Positions 41,821-52,733 of a DNA stretch of 64,000 nt are shown here, in pieces; position 1 is the first letter of the stretch, and the number at the start of each line of letters is the position of its first letter. The notes under the pieces are model-generated. The model searched no databases and had not been told where the DNA came from. It saw only the letters and a list, made by a program, of their open reading frames with translations. The DNA is taken from contig NZ_CP156084.1 in assembly GCF_040687965.1 (NCBI RefSeq), positions 2,170,501 through 2,234,500 on the forward strand, read 5' to 3'. This stretch comes from Methylocystis echinoides. Lineage in GTDB: Bacteria; Pseudomonadota; Alphaproteobacteria; Rhizobiales; Beijerinckiaceae. The position numbers and the translations under genes were made by a program.

Positions 41821-43972
41821 TCTGTTGGTCCTTTAGCGGCGCGGATCGGATGCGTTTGCCGGTCGCCGCAAAATAGGCGTTGAGCACGGCCGGCGCCGCA
41901 ACGCAGATCGTTGGTTCGCCGACCCCGCCCCAAAAACCGCCGCTCGGCGCCAAGACGCTTTCGACCTTCGGCATGTCCTTGAGGCGCATCGAATCGTAAG
42001 CATCGAAATTCTCCTGCTCGACCCGCCCGTTCTTGACGGTGATCCCGCCGTAAAAGAGCGCGGAAAGGCCGAAGACGAAGGAGCCGGCGATCTGGCGCTC
42101 GATCTGCGCCGGATTGACGACATGGCCCGGGTCCGTCGCGGCGACGATGCGGCTGATCTTGATCTTGTTGGCGGGCGACACCGTGATCTCGGCGACCGCG
42201 GCGACAAAGCTGTTGAAGGCCATGAAACAGGCGACGCCGCGATAGACGCCTTCGGCCGCGGGCTGCTCCCAGCCGGCCCGCTCGGCGACCGCCTCGACGA
42301 CGGCGCGCTGCTTCGGCTGTTTCGCCAGGAGCTGTTTGCGGAAGGCCACCGGATCTGCGCCCGCGGCATGGGCCAGCTCGTCGATGAAACATTCAAGATA
42401 AATGGCGTTCTGGTTGATGTTCACGCCGCGCCACCATCCAGGCGGCACGGGCGGATTACGCATGGCGTGTTCAATCAGCAAATTGGGCAGATCGTAGCCG
42501 AACTGCGCCTCGCCCGTCGCCGCCAGCCCCTGGAAAACGGCTGGATCGACGCCATCCTTGACCCATTGGGGCCTGACGCTCGCGGAAATCGACTGCCCCG
42601 AAATGCGCATGCGAAGGCCGGTCACCCTGTTGTCGGCGTCGAACGCCCCGACGAGCCGGCATTGCGTGACCGGATGATAGGCCCCATGGGTCATATCCTC
42701 TTCCCGGGACCACAAGAGCTTCACCGGCGTACCCGGAAATTCCTTTGCGATCAGCGCCGCCTGACGCACATTGTCCATGAAGAGACGCCGGCCGAAGCCG
42801 CCGCCCATCATCACCCGATGAACGTCGCATTTCTCGATCGGAAGCCCCGTGGCCTCGGCAATCGCCTGGCGGGCGGCTTCCTCGTTCTGCGTGCCGGTCC
42901 AGACCTCGCATTTCTCGGGCGTATAAAGCGCCGTCGCGTTCAGCGGCTCCATCGCGGCGTGGTTCTGATGCGGATAGCTGTAGACAGCTTCGACGATCTT
43001 CGCCGCGCCGGCGAGCGCCGCCGGCGCATCGCCTTTCTTGTGGCCCACGACCGCGGGCTGCGCGGGATCGAGCCCCTCGGCGAGCCATTTCGCCGTGTCG
43101 GCGCTGGAGGTCTTGGCGTTGGCGCCTTCGTCCCAGACCATCGGCAGCGCGTCGAGCGCAGTTTTGGCGCGCCACCAGCTGTCGGCGACGACGGCGACCG
43201 CATTGTCGCCGACGCGCAGGACTTTCTTGATCCCCTTAAACCCGGCAATCTTGTTTTCGTCGAAGCTTTTCAGCGTTCCGCCAAAGACGGGGCAGGCCTT
43301 AATCGCCGCGTTCAGCATCCCCGGCAGCTTGACGTCGATCCCGTAAATCGTCTTGCCGGTTGTCTTGTCCAGCGTGTCGAGACGCTTCATCGCCTTGCCG
43401 GCGATCTTCCAGTCGCGAGGATCCTTGAGCGGAACGTCGGCGGGCGGCGCGAGTTTGGCCGCGGCTTCCGCCACCTTGCCATAGGTCGTGGAGCGGCCGG
43501 AGGCGGCATGGACGATGACGCCTTTGTCGACGCTGCATTCGGCCGCCGGAACCTTCCAGGCGTCGGCCGCCGCCTGAATCAGCATGTGTCGCGCTGCGGC
43601 GCCGCCTTTGCGCATGTAGTCCTGCGACGCGCGCACGCCCATGCTGCCGCCCGTCACGAAGTCGCCCCAGACGCGGCCCCGCGCGGCGCTCTGGCCGGGC
43701 GTCGGAAATTCGGTCGTGACTTTGGACCAGTCGCAATCGAGCTCCTCCGCAACGAGCTGGGCGAGGCCGGTCAGCGTCCCCTGTCCCATTTCGGCGCGCG
43801 CGATGCGGATGACGACCGTGTCGTCCGGCTTGACGACGATCCAGGCGTTGATCTCCGGCGCCTCGGCTGCGTCGGCGCGCAAAGGCTCTGCGAGGCCCAG
43901 CGAGAGGCCGCCGCCGAGCGCTGCGCCGCCGACGACGAAGTTGCGCCGGTTCATGGGGAAGGCGTTGCTCAT
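41807..43972 (-). CDS. Molybdenum hydroxylase large subunit (isoquinoline 1-oxidoreductase beta type)
   Basis: This 721-residue protein of the xanthine oxidase family has a Tat signal (MNRRNFVVGGAALGGGLSLG). Cofactor-binding segments include EMGQGTLTGLAQLVAEELDCDW, MGGGFGRRLFMDNVRQAALIA and, near the C-terminus, the catalytic Glu in GGVGEPTICVAAPAVLNA. Enzymes of this group hydroxylate N-heterocycles or oxidise aldehydes in the periplasm; the substrate is not known here. The start at 43972 is set by the Tat signal and by 11-nt spacing from the iron-sulfur subunit gene upstream. Confidence 0.9.
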   Translation of the reverse strand: MSNAFPMNRRNFVVGGAALGGGLSLGLAEPLRADAAEAPEINAWIVVKPDDTVVIRIARAEMGQGTLTGLAQLVAEELDCDWSKVTTEFPTPGQSAARGRVWGDFVTGGSMGVRASQDYMRKGGAAARHMLIQAAADAWKVPAAECSVDKGVIVHAASGRSTTYGKVAEAAAKLAPPADVPLKDPRDWKIAGKAMKRLDTLDKTTGKTIYGIDVKLPGMLNAAIKACPVFGGTLKSFDENKIAGFKGIKKVLRVGDNAVAVVADSWWRAKTALDALPMVWDEGANAKTSSADTAKWLAEGLDPAQPAVVGHKKGDAPAALAGAAKIVEAVYSYPHQNHAAMEPLNATALYTPEKCEVWTGTQNEEAARQAIAEATGLPIEKCDVHRVMMGGGFGRRLFMDNVRQAALIAKEFPGTPVKLLWSREEDMTHGAYHPVTQCRLVGAFDADNRVTGLRMRISGQSISASVRPQWVKDGVDPAVFQGLAATGEAQFGYDLPNLLIEHAMRNPPVPPGWWRGVNINQNAIYLECFIDELAHAAGADPVAFRKQLLAKQPKQRAVVEAVAERAGWEQPAAEGVYRGVACFMAFNSFVAAVAEITVSPANKIKISRIVAATDPGHVVNPAQIERQIAGSFVFGLSALFYGGITVKNGRVEQENFDAYDSMRLKDMPKVESVLAPSGGFWGGVGEPTICVAAPAVLNAYFAATGKRIRSAPLKDQQISFA

Positions 43973-43983
43973 GCCGGTCTCCT

Positions 43984-44433
43984 TCAGGCCTTGGCCGCGG
44001 CGTGGATGGCCTCGCGCACCTGTTGGAAGGTTCCGCATCGGCAGATATTGGTGATGGCGGCGTCGATCTCGGCGTCGGTGGGTTGCGGCTTTTCCTCGAG
44101 CAGGGCGGCGACAGCCATGATCATGCCGCTCTGGCAATAGCCGCACTGCGGGACGTCGGCGTCGATCCAAGCCTGTTGCACGCGATGCAACAGGCCGTTC
44201 TCGGCAAGGCCTTCGATCGTCGTCACGCGACGGCCGGCGACCTCGCCGACGGTCACGGCGCAGGAGCGGACGGCCGCGCCGTCGACATGGACGGTGCAGG
44301 CGCCGCAGGCCCCGATCCCACAGCCATATTTAGAGCCAGTCAGCCCGAGACTCTCGCGAACCGCCCAGAGCAGCGGCGTGTCTTCTTCGACGTCCAACGT
44401 GACCGATTTTCCGTTGACGACCAGGACTGTCAT
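43984..44433 (-). CDS. Molybdenum hydroxylase [2Fe-2S] subunit (IorA type)
   Basis: This 149-residue protein has two [2Fe-2S] clusters: a plant-ferredoxin-type site ([18 protein letters not shown] followed by SCAV) and an all-helical site ([14 protein letters not shown] followed by NICRCGTF). It has no signal peptide, so it is probably carried across with the Tat-signal large subunit. It passes electrons from the molybdenum centre to an acceptor outside this window, since no FAD or cytochrome subunit gene is adjacent. Confidence 0.93.
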   Translation of the reverse strand: MTVLVVNGKSVTLDVEEDTPLLWAVRESLGLTGSKYGCGIGACGACTVHVDGAAVRSCAVTVGEVAGRRVTTIEGLAENGLLHRVQQAWIDADVPQCGYCQSGMIMAVAALLEEKPQPTDAEIDAAITNICRCGTFQQVREAIHAAAKA

Positions 44434-44710
44434 TGTCGCCGCCTCCCCGCCGCAGAGCCTGTCATTTGCTGCGAAAGGCTAGCAAACAAAGGGGATGGGG
44501 CCAAGGCGCGGGCGCGCCGCCGCCTCTCGAGACCGCCTGTTTTGAGCCGCGTAAGAGCGGCGCGCCCCGCGGCGCCGTGCAAAAATGAGGGCAAAACATA
44601 AGCGAATGTGACGGTTCGATTGCGAATCATTATGTAAATCGTTAGCAATTTGGTCTGTTGGCTCAGGCTCGCAGCATGTGGCGGCCGATCGCGACGAGGA
44701 GAGAATTCTG

Positions 44711-45100
44711 ATGGCCAAGGCAAAAACCACCAAGGCTGCCGCGACCACGAAGGTCAGCAAGGCCGAGGCGCCCGCCGTTCGTCCGGTGAAGGAAACCATG
44801 ACGAAATCGGCGTTGATCAATTATATCGCCGAGCAAAACGACCTTCCGCGCAAGACGGCCGCGGCCGTCTATGCGACGCTCGAAGGGGTTTTCCTCGGTT
44901 CGGTTCATCCCAAAGGCGTGGGCGAATTCACCCTGCCGGGTCTCCTGAAAGTGACGCTGCGTAAGGTGCCGGCGCGCAAGGCCGGCACGCTCGTGCGCAA
45001 CCCGGCGACGGGCGAGATGGTTAAGGCCGCCGCCAAGCCCGCGAGCGTGCGCGTTAAGATCCGCGCGCTTTCGAAGTTGAAATCGGCGGCCTCGAAGTAA
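44711..45100 (+). CDS. HU/IHF-like DNA-binding protein with basic Ala/Lys N-terminal tail
   Basis: This is a 129-residue protein. Residues 1-30 are a Lys/Ala/Thr-rich tail. Residues 33-125 form an HU-like fold (MTKSALINYIAEQNDLPRKTAAAVYATLEGVF; GEFTLPGLLKVTLRKVPARK). The usual RNPxTGE arm motif is seen as VRNPATGEMVKA. GAGGAGAG lies about 8 nt before the ATG at 44711; the earlier ATG at 44678 lacks this. It probably shapes the nucleoid. A strong terminator follows. Confidence 0.85.
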   Translation: MAKAKTTKAAATTKVSKAEAPAVRPVKETMTKSALINYIAEQNDLPRKTAAAVYATLEGVFLGSVHPKGVGEFTLPGLLKVTLRKVPARKAGTLVRNPATGEMVKAAAKPASVRVKIRALSKLKSAASK

Positions 45101-45145
45101 GAATGCAGTCCGCCGGGCGACTTTGTCGCATTGGCGTAGATTTTC

Positions 45146-45184
45146 GCGCCGGCGCCCGAACCTGGGCGGCGGCGCTGATTTTTT
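45146..45184 (+). terminator. Intrinsic terminator of the HU-like gene
   Basis: Twelve-base arms 45146-45157 and 45164-45175 pair with one mismatch around a 6-nt loop. TGATTTTTT follows. Confidence 0.88.
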
Positions 45185-45328
45185 GTGAGTCGCCGCCCCC
45201 GCAATCGGCGCACGCCGGCGTCAAGCTTTCGTAACAAAGCGCAAGCAAGGTCTCCTCTCTTATTTCTCGCCGCGAATCGCCGATAGCGACTTGCCGATCA
45301 GGACGCCTTCGCACAGAATCCCGATCCA

Positions 45329-46472
<1,144 letters not shown>

Positions 46473-46486
<14 letters not shown>

Positions 46487-46934
46487 ACGCATCCTCTCCG
46501 AGCATCCCTTTTTCACCGATCTCGACAAGGGCTTTGTCGCCCTTGCCTGCGGCTGCGCCAAAAACGCGCGTTTCGAGGCAGGGCAGTTCATCTTTCACGA
46601 AGGCGAGGCGGCGGATCATTTTTATTTGCTGCGAGAGGGGCGCGTGGCGCTGCAAATTTCCGCGCCGGGGCGGGGCGCCAGCACCTTCCTCACGCTCGGC
46701 CCGGGCGAAGTGTTCGGCGTTAATTGGCTTGTGCCCCCCTATCGATGGACCTGCGACGCCAGGGCGCTCGACGGCGCGCGCGTCATCGCCATGGACACGC
46801 TTTGCCTGCGCAATAAATGCGAGGCCGACCATGACCTCGGATACGCCATCATGAAGCGTCTCATGCCCGTCTTACTCGAGCGCCTGCATGCAACGCGGCT
46901 TCAGTTCCTCGACCTTTACGGCGCTCATGTCTGA
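46473..46934 (+). CDS. Stand-alone cyclic-nucleotide-binding-domain protein in the hydrogenase operon
   Basis: This 153-residue protein has a Crp-like beta-roll ([52 protein letters not shown]) but no helix-turn-helix domain after the C-helix. The TTG start at 46473 has GGGAGGG seven bases upstream. It overlaps hydB by 14 nt and hydG by 8 nt, so it is made together with the hydrogenase. It could be a regulatory subunit that senses a nucleotide, or a structural partner; nucleotide contacts need modelling. Confidence 0.85.
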
Positions 46935-47784
46935 CACGGCAGGCGTTCTCAAGCCCGCCTCCGCCGCGCCCCCAATGGCGCCGCGCGTCGCCCATGTGCG
47001 GCGCCGCCGTCACGATGCGCCCGACGCCTGGACCCTCGAACTCGAAATGGCGGACGGCGCGCCTTTCAATTACGCGCCCGGTCAGTTCAACATGCTGACG
47101 GCCTTCGGCGTCGGCGAAGCTGCGATCAGCGTGAGCGGGGACCCCGCCAAAGGCCCGCTCATCCATACGATCCGCGCCGTCGGCCCCGTTTCGCGCGCCC
47201 TGACCAAGCTTGCGCCAGGGGATCCGATCGGCGTGCGCGGACCGTTCGGCGTCGGCTGGCCGATGGCGCAGGCAGAGGGCAAGGACGTCCTTCTTGTCGC
47301 CGGCGGCCTCGGCCTCGCGCCGCTGCGTCCTGCGCTCTACCGTCTCCTCGGCGAACGCGCGCGCTACGGCAAGGTGACGCTTCTCTTTGGCGCCCGTCGG
47401 CCGGACGACATTGTCTTCCGCCGCGAGGTCGAGAGCTGGCGTGGGCGTTTCGACATGGAAGTCGAGGTGACCGTCGACCACGCCGGCCCCGAATGGCGCG
47501 GCCATGTGGGCGTCGTCACTGGATTGATTTCGAGACAGGCGTTCGACCCGTCGGCGACAATCGCCATGGTGTGCGGGCCGGAAGTGATGATGCGTTTCGT
47601 CGCGATGTCGCTCGTTGACCGGGGTCTTTCCGAGGACTTCATCTATCTCTCGATGGAGCGCAACATGAAGTGCGCAATCGGCCACTGCGGGCATTGTCAG
47701 CTCGGCCCGACCTTCATTTGCCGGGATGGGCCGGTGTTCACTTTCACACGTCTGAACCCCCTGCTTGCCGTCAAGGAGCTCTAA
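46927..47784 (+). CDS. hydG: Group 3b hydrogenase gamma subunit, FAD/NAD(P)H-binding
   Basis: This 285-residue ferredoxin-reductase-like protein has an FAD-binding barrel, an NAD(P) domain ([32 protein letters not shown]) and a C-terminal [2Fe-2S] motif ([17 protein letters not shown]). It links H2 oxidation or production to NAD(P)H. The start is the ATG at 46927, overlapping the stop of the cyclic-nucleotide-binding gene. Confidence 0.92.
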   Translation: MSDTAGVLKPASAAPPMAPRVAHVRRRRHDAPDAWTLELEMADGAPFNYAPGQFNMLTAFGVGEAAISVSGDPAKGPLIHTIRAVGPVSRALTKLAPGDPIGVRGPFGVGWPMAQAEGKDVLLVAGGLGLAPLRPALYRLLGERARYGKVTLLFGARRPDDIVFRREVESWRGRFDMEVEVTVDHAGPEWRGHVGVVTGLISRQAFDPSATIAMVCGPEVMMRFVAMSLVDRGLSEDFIYLSMERNMKCAIGHCGHCQLGPTFICRDGPVFTFTRLNPLLAVKEL

Positions 47785-47785
47785 G

Positions 47786-48577
47786 ATGGCGCACCGAAAG
47801 CCGCGCCTCGCCGTGTGGAAATTCGCCTCCTGCGACGGCTGCCAGCTTAGCCTGCTCGACTGCGAGGATGAACTGCTCGCCATCGCTGGGGCGCTGGAGA
47901 TCGCCTATTTCCCCGAGGCTACGCGCGGCGACGTGACGGGCGTCTACGATCTTTCGCTCGTCGAGGGGTCGATTACGACCCCACATGACGCCGAGCGAAT
48001 CCTGGACGTTCGTCATCGCTCGAAGAAGCTCGTGACCATCGGCGCCTGCGCCACGGCGGGCGGCATTCAGGCGCTGCGCAACTTTGCCGATGTGCGGGAA
48101 TATGCATCGGTTGTTTACGCGCATCCCGAATATATTGAAACGCTCGCGACCTCCACGGCCATCTCACAACACGTGCCGGTCGATTTCGAATTGCGCGGCT
48201 GCCCGATCAACAAGGGCCAGCTGATCGACGTTGTCTCGGCCTTTCTCACCGGCCGCCGCCCGAATACGCCCGCGCAAAGCGTCTGCATCGAATGTAAGTT
48301 GAAGGGCAATGTCTGCGTTATGGTCGCGCGCGCGGTTCCCTGCCTGGGGCCAGTGACGCACGCGGGCTGCGGAGCCTTATGTCCCTCCTATGACAGGGGC
48401 TGCTATGGATGCTTCGGTCCAAAGGAGACCCCCAACGCGCCGTCCTTGAGCGGCTGGTTCGAGCGCCTGGGGGTGGATGAGAAGGGGCTGCAACGCGTTT
48501 ACCGCACCTTCAACGCCAACGCGGAACCCTTCCGTAACGAAAGCCAACGCCATGACGCGCAAGACCATCAAGGTTGA
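47786..48577 (+). CDS. hydD: Group 3b hydrogenase small (delta) subunit
   Basis: This 263-residue small subunit of cytoplasmic [NiFe] hydrogenase has no signal peptide. The proximal-cluster cysteines are in [21 protein letters not shown] and [10 protein letters not shown]. Further clusters use [43 protein letters not shown] precedes the ATG at 47786. Its 3' end overlaps the large-subunit gene by 26 nt. Confidence 0.93.
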   Translation: MAHRKPRLAVWKFASCDGCQLSLLDCEDELLAIAGALEIAYFPEATRGDVTGVYDLSLVEGSITTPHDAERILDVRHRSKKLVTIGACATAGGIQALRNFADVREYASVVYAHPEYIETLATSTAISQHVPVDFELRGCPINKGQLIDVVSAFLTGRRPNTPAQSVCIECKLKGNVCVMVARAVPCLGPVTHAGCGALCPSYDRGCYGCFGPKETPNAPSLSGWFERLGVDEKGLQRVYRTFNANAEPFRNESQRHDAQDHQG

Positions 48578-49844
48578 TCTTCTCGCGCGCGTCGAGGGCG
48601 AGGGGGCGCTGAAGATTGTCGTTCGCGACGGCAAGGTGAAAAGCGCCGAATTCAACATTTTCGAGCCGCCGCGATTTTTCGAGGCGTTCTTGCGCGGCCG
48701 GCATTTCGCTGAGACGCCCGACATTGTGGCGCGCATCTGCGGCATTTGCCCCATCGCGTATCAGATGAGCGCCGTGCATGCGCTCGAAAATCTGCTTGGC
48801 GTCGAAGTCTCCGGCCCGTTGCGGGACTTGCGCCGGCTGATCTATTGCGGTGAATGGATCGAGTCGCATGTGCTGCATATCTACATGCTGCATGCGCCAG
48901 ACTTCCTCGGCTACGACGGCGGCGTGCAAATGGCGCGCGACCACGGCGCGGCGGTAACGCGCGGCTTGCAGCTCAAGAAAGTCGGCAACGAAATTCTGCA
49001 GCTGCTCGGCGGGCGTGAAATCCACCCCGTGAATGTGCGGGTCGGCGGCTTCCACCGCGCGCCGCGCAAACGCGAGCTCAGGCCGCTGGCTGAAAAGCTG
49101 AAATGGGCGCGCGAGGCCGCGATCGAGACGGCGCGCTGGGTGTCAACCTTCGATTTCCCGGAGCGCGAGCGTGACTACATCTTCGTCTCGCTGCGGCCCG
49201 CGGACGAATATCCGTTCAATGCGGGACGCATCGTTTCGAACCGTGGGCTCGACATCTCCGCCGCCGATTACGACGCGCATTTCGAGGAGACCCACGTTTC
49301 TCATTCGACGGCGCTGCATTCTCATCTTCGGGAGGACGGCGGCTCCTATCTCACGGGCCCGCTGGCGCGGTTCAATCTGAATTTCGATCGGCTGTCGCCG
49401 CTGGCTCGGGAGGTCGCCCGCGAGATCGGCCTTGCCGCAACCTGCCGCAACCCATATCGCAGCATCATGGTCCGCGCCATCGAGACGATCTACGCCTGTG
49501 ACGAGGCGCTGCGCGTCATTGAGACGTATGAGGAGCCGGACCGGCCTTTTGCGCCTGTGGAGCCCCGTGCGGGCGTCGGCTACGCCGCGACCGAGGCGCC
49601 GCGCGGGCTTTTGTATCACCGCTACGGCCTCGATGCGCAGGGAACGATTCTCGATGCGCAGATCGTGCCGCCAACGTCGCAGAACCAGGCGTGTCTCGAA
49701 GAGGATCTCCTCGATTTCGTCGGCGGCTTCCTACACCTTCCCGATGACGATCTACGGCGTCGCTGCGAGCAGACGGTGCGTAATTACGATCCCTGTATCT
49801 CCTGCGCGACGCATTTCCTGCGCCTCGAGATGGACAGGAGTTGA
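48552..49844 (+). CDS. hydA: Group 3b [NiFe] hydrogenase large (alpha) subunit
   Basis: This is a 430-residue protein. The [NiFe] ligands are in the L1 motif ARICGICP (Cys63, Cys66) and the L2 motif DPCISCATH (Cys415, Cys418, His421). Nine residues follow His421 and form the cleavable tail removed by the maturation protease encoded next. The protein begins [17 protein letters not shown]. Enzymes of this group are bidirectional and usually NADP-linked, and some also reduce sulfur. Confidence 0.94.
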   Translation: MTRKTIKVDLLARVEGEGALKIVVRDGKVKSAEFNIFEPPRFFEAFLRGRHFAETPDIVARICGICPIAYQMSAVHALENLLGVEVSGPLRDLRRLIYCGEWIESHVLHIYMLHAPDFLGYDGGVQMARDHGAAVTRGLQLKKVGNEILQLLGGREIHPVNVRVGGFHRAPRKRELRPLAEKLKWAREAAIETARWVSTFDFPERERDYIFVSLRPADEYPFNAGRIVSNRGLDISAADYDAHFEETHVSHSTALHSHLREDGGSYLTGPLARFNLNFDRLSPLAREVAREIGLAATCRNPYRSIMVRAIETIYACDEALRVIETYEEPDRPFAPVEPRAGVGYAATEAPRGLLYHRYGLDAQGTILDAQIVPPTSQNQACLEEDLLDFVGGFLHLPDDDLRRRCEQTVRNYDPCISCATHFLRLEMDRS

Positions 49845-49850
49845 AGCGAC

Positions 49851-50348
49851 TTGCCCGCCTCTGATTCAGTCATGATCATCGGCGTCGGCAATCCGGAACG
49901 CGGCGACGACCGGGCCGGACGAGAGGTGGCGCGCCGTCTCAAATTGTCGCGCTTTGCGAAGGCGCAGGTCCTCGAGACCGAGGGCGAAGCGACGACCTTG
50001 CTCGCCTTGATGGAAAAGTCGGCGGTCGTTTTTCTGATCGACGCCTGCGTCTCCGGCGCGCCGCCGGGGACGATTCGCCGCGTCGACCTGACCCATTCTG
50101 TATTGCCCGAAGCGCGATATGGCGTATCGTCCCATGGCTTCGGCCTCGCCGAGGCGGTTTCGCTCGCCTCGTCCCTGGGAACCTTGCCAAGGCGTTGCGT
50201 TCTTTATGCGATCGAGGGTCGCAATTTCGACGTGGGCGCGCCCGTTTCGCCGACGGTTTCGGCCGCCGTCGACGATGTTGTTTCATCCTTGCTCGAAGAG
50301 TTGGACGCTCATGACCAGAATCGTCATCAGACTTGCAGTAGCGCGTGA
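49851..50348 (+). CDS. Hydrogenase maturation protease (HycI/HoxW type)
   Basis: This 165-residue peptidase is of the M52 type. It has the N-terminal IIGVGNPERGDDRAGREV with the nickel-sensing Glu/Asp, and a second Asp in VVFLIDACVSG. The third ligand His is in YGVSSHGFGLAEAV. It clips the C-terminal tail of HydA after nickel insertion. The start is probably TTG 49851 (GGAG upstream); ATG 49872 lacks a ribosome site. Its 3' end overlaps the convergent galT by 22 nt. Confidence 0.9.
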   Translation: MPASDSVMIIGVGNPERGDDRAGREVARRLKLSRFAKAQVLETEGEATTLLALMEKSAVVFLIDACVSGAPPGTIRRVDLTHSVLPEARYGVSSHGFGLAEAVSLASSLGTLPRRCVLYAIEGRNFDVGAPVSPTVSAAVDDVVSSLLEELDAHDQNRHQTCSSA

Positions 50349-51355
50349 CGGAGGCGCTCGGCGGCGCTCTCGGGCGTGATGTCGCGCTGTGGCGAACCAA
50401 GCAATTCGAACCCGACCATGAATTTGCGAATGGTCGCCGAGCGCAGCAGCGGTGGATAGAAATGCCCATGGAAATGCCAGTGCGGATGCTCGTCACCGTC
50501 GCTCGGGCGTTGATGAAAGCCCATCGAGTAGGGGAAGGGCGTTTCAAAAAGACGGTCGTAACAGCGCGTGATCCGGCTCAACATATCCGCAAGAGCGCGA
50601 GAATCCTCGGCGTCGAACGCGTCGAGCGCGCTCAAATGCCGGCGCGGGAGCAACATGGTTTCAAAAGGCCAGGTCGCCCAGAAGGGCACTAAGGCGACAA
50701 AGCCGTCGTTTGCGCAGATGATGCGCTCTTCCTGCTCGAGCTCGAGGGTCAGATAATCGCACAAAAGGCAGTTGCCGCTCGCAGCATGATAGCCGCGCTG
50801 GCGCGCCGACTCCTTGACCAATTCGTTGGGTTCGCTATGCGTCGCCCAAATCTGGCAGTGCGGGTGCGGGTTGCTTGCACCCATCATGGCCCCGCGGTTT
50901 TCGAAAATCTGCACTGCCCCCACGATCGGATCCTGGTCGAGCTGCTGAAACTCCTCACGCCACAAGGTTACGACTTTTTCGATCTCGTCGACGCTCATCT
51001 GCGACAGCGTGAGATCATGGCGGGGCGAAAAGCAGACGACGCGGCAAACGCCTGGTTCGCCGCGGGCGACGATCAGCCCGTTATTATCAATTTCATCATG
51101 CGGGGAGTTGGGCAGGAGCGCGGCAAAATCATTAGTGAAGGCGAAGACATCCTCATAAGCGGGATTGCGTTCGCCATTCGCACGCACATTGCCCGGACAA
51201 AGATAACAGCCCGGATCGTAGGCAGGGATGGCGGCTTCCGCCTTTGCTTCCGTCTGGCCTTGCCAGGGACGACTCGTGCGATGGGGCGAGACGAGAACCC
51301 ACTCGCCTGTCAGGGGATTGAGGCGGCGATGTGAGTCGTGCTGCAGGCGTAGCAT
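50327..51355 (-). CDS. galT: Galactose-1-phosphate uridylyltransferase
   Basis: This 342-residue protein of the HIT superfamily has its active-site His-Pro-His in GASNPHPHCQIWATHSE and zinc-binding residues in CYLCPGNVRANGE. The C-terminal domain has FGFHQRP-like and HWHFHGHFYPPL segments. It swaps UMP between UDP-glucose and galactose-1-phosphate (Leloir pathway). It is 12 nt downstream of galK in the same direction. Confidence 0.95.
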   Translation of the reverse strand: MLRLQHDSHRRLNPLTGEWVLVSPHRTSRPWQGQTEAKAEAAIPAYDPGCYLCPGNVRANGERNPAYEDVFAFTNDFAALLPNSPHDEIDNNGLIVARGEPGVCRVVCFSPRHDLTLSQMSVDEIEKVVTLWREEFQQLDQDPIVGAVQIFENRGAMMGASNPHPHCQIWATHSEPNELVKESARQRGYHAASGNCLLCDYLTLELEQEERIICANDGFVALVPFWATWPFETMLLPRRHLSALDAFDAEDSRALADMLSRITRCYDRLFETPFPYSMGFHQRPSDGDEHPHWHFHGHFYPPLLRSATIRKFMVGFELLGSPQRDITPESAAERLRHALLQV

Positions 51356-51367
51356 CTCGGCGTCCGT

Positions 51368-52528
51368 TCATAGGCGCGTTGGGCCAACGCCCGCGCCGGG
51401 GTAGCAGGAGAAAACCATCGGCGCGAGGCCGGTCGCTTTCTCATAAGCGTGACCGACGCTGTCGGCAAAGGCTTCGGCCGCGCCCGCCTCCACCAGGCTC
51501 ACCGTGCATCCGCCGAAGCCGCCGCCGGTCATCCGTGCGCCATAGACGCCCGGGGTCTTGCGCGACAGCTCGACCATCAGATCGAGCTCCGCGCAACTGA
51601 CATTATAATCGTCGCGCAGACTCTCGTGCGAGGCGTTCATCAGCCGGCCTGCCTCGACGAAGTCCTTTCGCTCGAGTGCGGCGACCGCCTCGATCACGCG
51701 CACATTTTCTGTCACGACATGCCGCGCGCGGCGGAAGATGAGCGCGGGCAGGGCGGACGCATGTTCCTGCAGTTGCGCAATCGTGACGTCACGAAGCGCT
51801 GAGACGCCGCCGAGCCTTGGAGCAAGCAGCCTGACAGCCTCTTCGCAGTCTTTGCGTCTCAGATTGAATTCGCTGCTCGCGAGTTCGTGATGGACCATCG
51901 TATTACAAACGACGATGCGCACGGCTGGATCAACGGGTATCGCCCGCGCCTCCAGGCTTCGGCAGTCCAGCAGCATAGCCGCGCCTGCGACGCCATGGCA
52001 GGAAATGAATTGATCCATGATCCCGCATCGCATGCCGACGAACTCGTTCTCGGCGCGCTGACAAATTTTCGCTAGCTCCAAGCGGTCGATCGGGTCGTTC
52101 GACACGCTGAGCAAGGCGTAGCCGAAGGCGACCTCGAGCGCCGCCGAAGCGGAGAGGCCCGACCCCATTGGCACGGTGCTCAAGACAGCGACGTCCGCGC
52201 CCATGAGCCGATAGCCGGAGTTCGAAAGCTCGACCGCGACTCCCCGCACATAATCGCCCCAGTTCCGCGCCGGCTGCTGAACGGCGTCTAGGTCGAATGA
52301 CAAATCCGAGTCGAGGTTGAGAGAGTGAACATGGATCAAGCGGTCGCTTCGCGGGGCGATCGCGACATAGGTTGCGAGGTCCAGCGCCGCCGGGAGAACG
52401 AAGCCGTCGTTATAGTCTGTATGTTCCCCGATCAGGTTTACGCGCCCTGGCGCGCGGAAAAGCTGGGGTTCGCCGCCGAAGCGGCTCTTGAAGACTTTGG
52501 GCAATTCGCTGGCGACGTAGGTGCGCAT
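51368..52528 (-). CDS. galK: Galactokinase
   Basis: This 386-residue GHMP kinase has the galactose-recognition motif GRVNLIGEHTDYNDGFVLP near residue 28 and the ATP loop VPMGSGLSASAALEVAFGY. The third motif is RMTGGGFGGCTVSLV. It phosphorylates galactose at C1. It forms an operon with galT and is divergent from the glycosidase gene, which would release galactose or a related sugar. Confidence 0.96.
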   Translation of the reverse strand: MRTYVASELPKVFKSRFGGEPQLFRAPGRVNLIGEHTDYNDGFVLPAALDLATYVAIAPRSDRLIHVHSLNLDSDLSFDLDAVQQPARNWGDYVRGVAVELSNSGYRLMGADVAVLSTVPMGSGLSASAALEVAFGYALLSVSNDPIDRLELAKICQRAENEFVGMRCGIMDQFISCHGVAGAAMLLDCRSLEARAIPVDPAVRIVVCNTMVHHELASSEFNLRRKDCEEAVRLLAPRLGGVSALRDVTIAQLQEHASALPALIFRRARHVVTENVRVIEAVAALERKDFVEAGRLMNASHESLRDDYNVSCAELDLMVELSRKTPGVYGARMTGGGFGGCTVSLVEAGAAEAFADSVGHAYEKATGLAPMVFSCYPGAGVGPTRL

Positions 52529-52733
52529 ATTAGTCCTTCTGCGGGCGAAACGCCTAGCTTTCCTTTACAGAAACAGCCGCCGCGCTCAAGGCGGCGTCGT
52601 GAAAAATGCTGGCGCTTTTACGTAGTTTCGCGTAGGAGTTTTCAAATCGCGCACATCGTAATATTCGCAGTCGAACATCATCTTCCATTCGACCCTATCT
52701 AGTGTGCCAGATTGCTGGCCAGGGAAGACGTCG

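Noticed and set aside
42122..44140. Open frame of 672 codons opposite the molybdenum hydroxylase gene, and a similar one at 35711-37645 opposite rpsA
   Set aside because: Both are shadows produced by high third-position GC; the opposite strands carry unmistakable conserved genes.
52670..52693. Inverted repeat gtcgaa-12-ttcgac as an operator for galK or the glycosidase
   Set aside because: Six-base arms with a 12-nt spacer are expected by chance in this composition, and no regulator gene is nearby.
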